The notes beneath the pieces were generated by a model that made no database searches, had not been told where the DNA came from, and saw nothing but the letters and a program-made list of their open reading frames with translations. The translations under genes and the position numbers were made by a program. Shown piece by piece: positions 56,740 through 64,000 of a DNA stretch of 64,000 nucleotides (positions within the stretch are counted from its first letter, which is position 1; every line of letters begins with the position of its first letter). Origin of the DNA: Heliocidaris tuberculata (taxonomy: Eukaryota > Echinodermata > Echinoidea > Camarodonta > Echinometridae); assembly GCA_025618425.1 (NCBI GenBank), contig CM046836.1, positions 27,298,790 to 27,362,789 on the forward strand, read 5' to 3'.

Positions 56740-57756
56740 TATCAAACGCGTCAAACAAAAACGTTTCAGCATTCGATGTCGATTCTCCTTTAAACAAATA
56801 TATAAACAAACACACAAACAAACACGCATACCCACACAAACACACACCCACCCACCCGCACACACCCATATAAATTTGATTTTATTATACCTTTATATCA
56901 CGTACAATGCGTATCCCCCCAAAAAGTACACTTTGAAAATATTCTCAAAAAAATACAATTATGGGTGAGTGTCTATTTCATTGGATGACACTATGAATAT
57001 TGACAATGTTTTACGCTTGAGTGAGTACTGGCTACTTTTGTAAAACTCGCAAAAAAGTGGTTTGCGCAAAAACGCCTAGGTCTTGAATTTGATCAAAGTG
57101 CCTATCCGGCAGTAACCATGGTAACTGCATGTTTGCTTGAATGGGACTACCCTGCTTTTTATAAAGAAGACATTAAATAAAATAAAATAAATAAAATAAA
57201 ATTTTCTGCCAACTATCAATAATTATAAATGTAAACAATCATTTAATCCTGAATCCTTTACCTAGCCGTACATCCCCGCCCCCACCCCCACACACATACA
57301 CACACGAACGCCCCACGCAAATTGTTGGTGATTATGTCTTACTGCACACAATTCAATTTTTGACTGGAGCATGTCGACAGGATGGAAAATTGCAACGCAT
57401 TACAAGAAGATTGACCTAGAATGTTCCATTTTCAAGAAGAAGAGATATTTCATTCATCACTTTATTCAACATTCAAATCAAACAAAGGAACATAGATATG
57501 TGCATTGAACAGAGAAGAATAAGCCCAGGTCATGAAGTAATTTATTACATGCAGGGCAACATACCTATACAATAGAGAATCTCAATATAATAGAATGAAA
57601 ATATGTACATAAGAACAATATAGATAGGTGTTCAAGTTTCGGGCATTAAATAAGTTAAACTTAGAATACAGGGATCATGAGAAAAATAAGTTATAGAGAA
57701 AGTATAAATATATAAATATAAAAATCACAAGAATGAATGAACACATCGTGACACTA
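56740..57756. other. Intron sequence, no exon seen
   Basis: CA-rich words at 56800-56870, (AAAAT)n near 57175-57200. No coding support. Confidence 0.35.
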
Positions 57757-58440
57757 GGACCCCGTTTAAAGTGGGCGAAAGGCCGGCCTCGGGCCAGCCC
57801 GAGGCCGGCCTACATTTTGATGTAAACGCACGAACATCGAAATGCGGTACCAAAAGCGGTACTAAAATTGCGGTACCGAGACTACCTCCAGGAGGTAGTC
57901 TAGGGCAGGCCCGAGGCCCGCCTTTTGTTGATGTAAACGCAAGCGGACCCAAATGCGCGGCCAAACCCAAACCCACTCAGCTGATCGCGCTAACGTCACT
58001 CGCACCAGTTATACTGTAACTAATTACTGTGTCAATGACGGTCTAGCAAGTGACGTGATGTGGTTTTGTCATTGAATTGAAACAATTCTCCAGTAAATTT
58101 CACTGGAGGCAGGTAAGAGCAGATCTACATATATTCGACCTTGGTGAAATCAGTAACTCCATGGTGAAAAGGGGGTGAAATCAACAAAAAATTGAGGAGA
58201 TACGAGACATTGCCAATGCGGAAGTACGATTATAGCGCGCGCTTTCGCTTGGGGGAAAAAAAGAAGATTTGTTTACATGTAGAGCGGCCACTACGACGAA
58301 AAAAGAACATGCGAAAGGAAACTTCACTCCCGGGCCGCCTCGACAAGGCAGTGTAAACGCAAGAAAATGCGGGGCCGAGTACTGCAATGTAGGCGGGCCT
58401 CGGGCGGGCTTCGGGCCGGCCCGCCACTGGGTGGTGGTCA
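57757..58440. mobile_element. GC-rich foldback element with TGTAAACGCA motifs
   Basis: The ends carry inverted GGCCGGCC/CCCGAGGC-rich segments (57780-57820 versus 58380-58430). TGTAAACGCA occurs three times (near 57821, 57934, 58352). There is an 11-bp perfect hairpin AGACTACCTCC-A-GGAGGTAGTCT at 57879-57901. Composition is far more GC-rich than the surroundings. Exact ends and target duplication are uncertain. Confidence 0.6.
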
Positions 58441-59241
58441 CATCTGACCGACAGCGAAAACGACAACTCCAAGCACACACCGAAGACCCAGACAGACACA
58501 GTCCTTGACGACAAGGGCTGCCAAGCCCAACGACGAACCCACGGTTTCTATTTTCATGATTTTCATGAGTTTAGAGAAACCGGCGGGTCCACCGCTGAAC
58601 CCGACGACCACCATCGTCGTCTCCACAGGCACACCAATATGCACTTTATATCGACGCCGTCACCGTCCTCCGACCAAAAGCGACCCGTTCCATTCTTTTA
58701 CCCCTTTCATTGATAGAGGAACCAACGTAGGAGTAGAAGTGTCGACCTGAATGTCACACATTTTGATATATTTTGTTTCAAATCCTAGTAAAGAGATGTC
58801 ACATAGTTAACTACAATGAATTGAATTGAATTGAAAAAGGTCTTTATTAGATTCTGACTGGCGACCAAAAGTCGAATTGCACAGAATATACATGTAAAAA
58901 AGGGAGGGGGGGGGGGGGAGGCAAAATCGACTGAACATAGATAGAAGGCAAAGATAACAGAATAAAACAAAGAATAACATAAGGAACGATGGAAAGTGAA
59001 GAAGATCGAAGGAAAATAACATAAGGAAAGATAATTCTATGTTTCCTTATATTAAGTTGTAGATAGAAGGAAGAAATGAAAGAAGGATAAAAACAAAGAG
59101 TGACATACGGAAAAATAGAAAGAGAAGAAGATAGAAGGAAAAACAAAGAATAACTGAGGAAAGATAGAATTATCCGGTGGCCGCCAGATAATTCACTGCT
59201 TCTTATTCTGTAATATTGTAATATTTTTCTTTTCTCTTCTA

Positions 59242-59272
<31 letters not shown>

Positions 59273-59340
59273 TTTGATATGGAGGGGGGGGGGGTGTTCA
59301 GTCGATTTTGCCTCCCCCCCTCCCTCCCTTTTAGGTACCT
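58441..59340. other. Intron sequence, repeats only
   Basis: An 81-codon frame at 58505-58747 has no recognisable domain. 58810-58850 (TTGAATTGAATTGAAAAAGG then TCTTTATTAG) resembles the 3' end of a minus-strand retroelement. Simple GGAAAGATAGAAG purine repeats follow, with a dG run at 58907-58918 and (CT)n at 59241-59268. Confidence 0.4.
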
Positions 59341-59612
59341 TATTTCATTTTCGGAATTATGAACCCTATTTCACTTTCGGAATTACGAACCCCATTTCAT
59401 TTTCGGAATTATGAACCCTTTTTCATTTTCGGAAATACGAACCTTCGGAATTATGAACCCTTTTTCATTTTCGGAATTATGAACCTTCGGAAATATGAAA
59501 CTTCGGAGTAACGAGCCTTCGGAATTACGAACCTTCGGAATAACGAACCTGTCGGAATTATGAACCTTCGGAAATACGAACCTTCGGAAATGTGAACCTT
59601 CTGAAAAACGAC
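59341..59612 (+). repeat. Minisatellite of TTCGGAATTATGAACC units
   Basis: About 14 units of 15-16 bases (TTCGGAATTAYGAACC), some extended by CTTTTTCATT to about 25 bases. A higher-order pattern is visible in the first half. Confidence 0.85.
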
Positions 59613-59673
59613 ATGTAACCATGATATCAAGGGTGCCTATATGATAAAATATTGTTTTAGAGAGAAAATCTAT

Positions 59674-60165
59674 AGCCCCGTCTTAACAGACACTTTTTAA
59701 AACGCCTCGACCGGGTTGATACCGGGTTAGATTTCTTTACCCCTTCCTGTTAAGCCGCTCCTACCGAGGTGTTGACCGGAATCTACCCGGTATAATTTTG
59801 CCAAAATTTGACTAGGTCCAACGAGGGTAAAATCACGACTCTACCCCTGCTAATTCCGGACAGCCGTTCTGTTAAGCCGCTCTCGGGGTAGTTTCTGACC
59901 GGACAGCTCGACATTGCGCAATGACTCGAACTCGATTCTCGTGAAATATCACATTCCCCGCGTTTTGTAATCTCCCGCGCGCGCGACAGGAAGTCATGCA
60001 GTTCTATACGTTACTATGGGAACCTACCCGGTTAGGTTTTCAGCGAACGTCTGTTAAGACGGCGCGCCGGGGTGGACCACCCGTGGTTTTATCACCTGCT
60101 GCCCCGCTTTTTTAACCCGGCATCAGTCCCGACTCCGTCCGGACGCGGTCTATTCAAACGGGGCT
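59674..60165. mobile_element. Short DNA element with AGCCCCGTYT ends, about 490 bp
   Basis: Left end AGCCCCGTCTTAACAGACAC and right end ..TTCAAACGGGGCT are short inverted ends. CTGTTAAGCCGCTC-type words recur at 59748, 59869 and 60051. No coding. Target duplication unclear. Confidence 0.5.
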
Positions 60166-60428
60166 TAAGATTTTACTATAGTACAGGGAAAATTGGAGAT
60201 AACCTCCAAAACATGACAAAGATTTGACACAGAGTTGCCAATTTGTGTTTGGTTGATATACAAATAATACAACTTCAAAAAATTCCTAACTTACTTTTCT
60301 TCGCATTTTACTCAAAGTTTCATTAATCCGTTTCTTTATTTTTCGGCTTCTAACAAAACCAGCTAGATATCAGAGTGGACTTTCTTTTAAATGTTAAGAA
60401 CATTTGTTTTTTTCTGATTTCGTTAAAG

Positions 60429-60679
60429 GTTTCTTTTCACCGAGCAAACTCTCAATGCTGATCAAGTGTCGCAGCGCTACAGCAAGACAAATCCATTGAT
60501 CTTTCAGGAAGTCGTGTATTCGTTCAGTGCTCCGTTTTTAAAATGCGGAGAGGCTAAGGTCTGTGTTGAGCTCAGACGAGGAAGAAATGCGCGACCAATG
60601 TTTGGCCTTCCCTTCAACCTTCGCGGTGAACCAGACAATACATCGTTGACTGGCTGCACCCAAATCTGTTCTGGTAGTG
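60429..60679 (+). CDS. VWC membrane-protein gene, exon 3 (unrecognised extracellular domain)
   Basis: An open frame after a T-rich acceptor (CTGATTTCGTTAAAG). It encodes FTEQTLNADQVSQRYSKTNP then EVVYSFSAPFLKCGEAKVCV, ELRRGRNARPMFG and GEPDNTSLTGCTQICSG, with four cysteines and one N-glycosylation site (NTS). Two donors six bases apart (after 60673 and after 60679) keep the same phase 1 and would differ by two residues. Both join exactly with the next exon. The start is less sure: the acceptor used here gives phase 2, so direct joining to exon 2 (phase 1) would instead need AG at 60466, or an unseen exon in the 11-kb intron. I do not recognise the domain. Confidence 0.65.
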
Positions 60680-61079
60680 GTAGGTCCTTTTTATTTTCTC
60701 CGTAGTTTCTTACATTAAAAAAATTTCCCTTTCTTTGACCATGTTGACAAGAAACAAAAAAAAAAAATCATTTCCGAACCATATTTTTTGGCGAAGGCAT
60801 TTAAAAACGCCCTTTTTTGACTGGTCACACACGTGACCGATCCACCTTTAACCTCTAAAAGAAAAGAATGTTCACTCATTTATGGAAAATTGCTTTCAAA
60901 TTGTTACGAGCAATCCCATCATACACTAAGGAAAAGTGGAAACTTGCACTCCAAGGGAAATACGAGAAAAGTAGGTCAAAATACCAACAAGCAAGGCCCC
61001 TTTTTTCGTGCGAGGTCATACACGTGACCGATCTAATTTTGACCTCTAAAAAAAGAAAACGATGTACTCTCATTTAGAA
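60680..61079. other. Intron with short direct repeat
   Basis: ACACGTGACCGATCYA..CCTCTAAAA segments at about 60827-60883 and 61017-61076 are direct copies. CACACGTGACTGAC recurs near 61630. Confidence 0.55.
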
Positions 61080-61508
61080 CAGTCAGGCCCAACTTCGGAA
61101 AACCGAGCACAGGTATATACTCCGAAAACGGCGTATGAATATAGAGCCCTCATCGTTCAGTACGAGGCAGTGTGTACAAAAGGCATGGGGAAAATCTTGC
61201 AAAGTCAACCAGCCAACGATACATAAATTTTTAAAACATAATGCTGCGTGCCAATTATCTTTAAAATCCTTGAATGATTCGTCATATGAAATGACTTTCA
61301 AATGACAAACGTTTGAAATAAATATATCCGCAGCATTATTTTTGAAAAAAAAATATATTATCAACAGCAGGTCGACAACACGATTTTCCCCATGTCTTTT
61401 GTACACACTGTCTCGCACTGAACGATGAGGGCTCTATATTCATCGTGCTCCATACGCCGTTTTCGGAGTATATACCTGTGCTCGGTTTTCCGGAGTAGGG
61501 TCTGACTG
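61080..61508. mobile_element. Non-autonomous DNA transposon, 429 bp, TAGAA duplication
   Basis: Inverted arms of about 115-130 bases (61080-61195 and 61376-61508), starting CAGTCAGGCCCAACTTCGGA on the left and the near-identical complement on the right. TAGAA flanks both ends (61075-61079, 61509-61513). CAG-starting ends with a 5-bp duplication would suit the hAT5-type group. It lies in intron 3 of the VWC gene. Confidence 0.82.
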
Positions 61509-62618
61509 TAGAATGTATACCCTCCATCTGTTGGGGAAAGGATTGTCATTTAAAAATCCAAAATGAGAGATTTCTACTACAAATACTGAAAAATTAAGAT
61601 TAAATGAACTACTTTTCAGAATTTTGGTCACACGTGACTGACAATGGCCCTACTCCTTTCTTATCTTTATTTTCTTAATAAATTTCATTAAATAGTGCAA
61701 TGCATACATTAAAATTATGATTTCTGTTTTACAAAAGAAGTAAAAGCACACTATATGATATTAAGTGAAACATGCTGCCATATATTTTTACTCCTCTCAT
61801 AGAGAAAGAGAGATAGAGAGAGAGGGAGAGAGATATACCCTTAGATACGTTGACCTAGTATTCAACAACTTTGTATCCCCTTTTTCACTCAACCGTAACA
61901 TTCAGTAAACTTTTACCCGCTCATTTTAATCGGAATAAAGAGAAGGACTGAAGGAGGACGATATGGGGTTAAATCGGCCTTGTTGTTTATTCGCATAATT
62001 ATCTTTCTGGCGACATTTTCTACAGGCTAATTTCTTCAAATACATATGGTAGGGGTTTGATGTTATTCAGGGTTAGGGCTAGGTATAGTGTTTGGTCCAG
62101 AGTTAAAATTAGGAATTTGGTTAGAGTTAGAATTTAGTGTGGAGCAATTGTCGCTAATTGACTGTGAAGCAATTGTAGGTGGAGCGTGCATCGAAAACCG
62201 TTCTGTTGCCTCAAAATGATTAGATCCCTTTAATCGTATTGAGTGGAAGACATAAATTGTACTGCAAAACATCTTTACCTACTAATTATTTGTAGCAGAT
62301 ATAGTTAATTAAACTACATGACACTCGTATAAGCCTTCTGAGGTTAGCATATCCAAGGTGTTTGAATTTGAAATTACTTTGAAATTCTTTGTGTGATTCC
62401 CCTGCCTGAACATCTGGGATATGCTAACCTCTTTGACTTGTACTTCTTATTATTACATAGAATTCTAACTGTACTGCATTTTTATTTGTATGATTTAGAA
62501 ATTTTGCACTCCACTTTTCTTCTACTTCCTTTGATTTTCTATTTGAAGAACATAGCTTGCGTAATATGATGAAGTATGAACTAGATAACGATGATACAAA
62601 TCTTTCTAAAATTTCTAG
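61509..62618. other. Intron sequence with one small inverted repeat
   Basis: GAGGTTAGCATATCC (62340-62354) and its exact complement (62417-62431) flank about 62 bases, a possible tiny MITE. GGTTAGGG/TTAGAGTT-rich words at 62070-62130. No coding support. Confidence 0.45.
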
Positions 62619-62720
62619 GCCCTGACATAGCTCTTTACGTTAATTCAATAGGAAAACATTGGGAACCTTGCGCCGTGTCAAGAGACGACCCGAAACCTTC
62701 CGCTACGCTGAGAAACGAAG
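62619..62720 (+). CDS. VWC membrane-protein gene, exon 4
   Basis: 102 bases after ATTTCTAG. The first two bases complete a Gly codon with the G left by exon 3, then 33 codons (PDIALYVNSIGKHWEPCAVS, ..LRNE) and one base follow. Phase 1 at both ends. The only donor consistent with the frame is AAG|GCATGT, a GC donor. The GT three bases later would lead into a stop in the last exon. One cysteine. No domain recognised; probably the membrane-proximal stalk. Confidence 0.72.
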
Positions 62721-63080
62721 GCATGTGAAGTTGTTTTCTTTATCTTTTACATTTTTTTCCCTCAGAGAATCTAATGATTTTTTTTTTAATTGTCTTTCAC
62801 CGCCTTCACCCAAGCCCATGTCAGATTTTTCGGCGTATCGTGTGAGACATCCTTATAATTGGGAGGGGAAAAATATTAGTAAATAAATAAATAATTAATA
62901 GATGAAGAATCTTAAGAATACCATGTTAACATTATGTAATGAAATATCACAAATGGTTCCTTCGTGACGCCCTACGAGTAAGATCCCACACTTCACATAG
63001 TGTATGAAACCTTGATGATTGTCGGAACATAACGAAGAAATGTGTGACACTAAAGCCTCAAGTTTCTTTTCCCCACTTAG

Positions 63081-63190
63081 AACCGTCTGGCGAGGCTGAT
63101 GTACGTCTTCCGCTGATGATATCGCTCATCGTGCTAGTTGGTTTCATTTCTGTCGTCCTGGCCATTGTGTTCGTCTTTCGTCGTGAATAA
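63081..63190 (+). CDS. VWC membrane-protein gene, exon 5: transmembrane segment and stop
   Basis: After TTTTCCCCACTTAG, two bases complete the Glu codon begun in exon 4. A short stalk (PSGEADVRLP) is followed by about 23 hydrophobic residues (LMISLIVLVGFISVVLAIVF) and the tail VFRRE, ending TAA at 63188-63190. Positive charges just inside fit a type I orientation with an almost absent cytoplasmic tail, so any signalling would need a partner. The frame agrees with all upstream exons. Confidence 0.85.
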
Positions 63191-63251
63191 TATAGATCCC
63201 GAATGATAATGATGGCACACAGAGGGTTGGCTATGTATTTAGTTTTAAAAA

Positions 63252-63257
63252 CTAATA

Positions 63258-63293
<36 letters not shown>
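63252..63293 (+). repeat. (AAT)n microsatellite, with AATAAA at its start
   Basis: AATAAA at 63254-63259, some 65 bases after the stop codon, begins an AAT triplet run. It could serve as the polyadenylation signal of the VWC gene. Confidence 0.6.
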
Positions 63294-64000
63294 TAGCATT
63301 TGGTACGCTCTCCATAGTACAACTATATCACAGCGTCAGTTCCATGAGACATCCAACAGGCACTAGCCTGTCTTCAAACATCGTGTTTGCATCTGTGTAT
63401 AGATTGTCTAAATATTTGTTTTTCATAAAATATTGGTTAATGTGCTTTGACCTAGTACCCTGGAATCCCTGTGAACCCCCTCAAGGACTTTCTTCTTCAA
63501 ATTAATCTGTTTAGATTGACTGAAACATTTGTTGTTAATTGATGATGTATGACGTCTGAACAAATTGCACGATATTTATCGAAGACTGTTAAACAGAGGT
63601 TGATTTCTGGTACTGTTACAGATGTTGGATAGTTTCTGACCTCTCATTCTTTTAATTTAGAATAGCATAGTAGAAATGACCTCCTGAAAGGAATTGCTCT
63701 TCAAACATATCATATGCCCTCATATTCGAATTAGGACGATAAATAGCTGAAAAGTTTAGACCAAATCATTCCTGTCACATGTGAGTTTAGCCCCATATAC
63801 TCTTTTCTATGTGCAGTGCATGTGGTCTTTGTGATCATTCTTATCATTCCAAAACCTTACAGTCTACATGCATTCTTATGTACTAGGTAATTAACCCTCC
63901 CAAATGCTTCTAAACCTTTTCGTTTACAATGTACACGCATGGCCAGTCCTCAAATTTATCTAATAAGTTTAAATCCTCGGTAAATAATACTAAGACTTAA
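63294..64000. other. Downstream flank, no gene recognised
   Basis: Ordinary AT-rich sequence. No frame of note. Confidence 0.4.

Overview
This is eukaryotic, intron-bearing, repeat-saturated genomic DNA. It most likely comes from a marine invertebrate deuterostome, and I favour an echinoderm such as a sea urchin. The grounds are a single-exon rhodopsin-like GPCR, CR1/L2-like and L1/Tx1-like LINEs, a tRNA-headed SINE, abundant foldback DNA elements, and very low coding density. The species call is inference, not something the sequence proves.

Host genes: (1) A multi-exon gene on the + strand (48894-63190) encodes a small type I membrane protein: a signal-peptide exon, a ten-cysteine von Willebrand factor C (VWC) exon, an unrecognised cysteine-bearing exon, a short exon, and a terminal transmembrane exon. 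The junctions I could test are phase 1, and one intron appears to use a GC donor. (2) An intact intronless class A GPCR lies at 14355-15356 (+). (3) On the - strand, two exon-like blocks (5732-5879 and 4326-4491) join in frame into an acidic stretch followed by a Cys-rich domain resembling the cytoplasmic C-terminal domain of P2X7. A few longer open frames (42304-42957 -, 44944-45570 +, 40187-40325 +) are listed as orphans.

Mobile DNA fills most of the rest. 276-3848 is a giant foldback element with arms over 1.3 kb and a 6-bp target duplication. 6782-12004 holds decayed L1/Tx1-type LINE material with a SINE inserted in its endonuclease. 20115-28709 is a second giant foldback enclosing another transposon (21170-26377) with subterminal motif clusters. 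32876-36171 is a CR1/L2-group LINE with an uninterrupted 1069-codon ORF. 36438-38366 is a TTAA-flanked element containing a nested MITE. 38590-39127 is a foldback nested in a foldback. Several MITEs have termini of the type GG...(T)TTCATAAA and 3-bp CAG/CTG-like duplications. 55193-56739 is a foldback whose arms are minisatellites. 61080-61508 has a clean 5-bp duplication.

An unusual overall feature is the number of long dG/dC homopolymers (several tens of runs of 10 or more). Most sit inside inverted-repeat elements whose edges read like GGCGTAGCCAGGATTTTT. AT, GA, AAT and polypyrimidine tracts are also plentiful. Most short open frames are by-products of these simple sequences.
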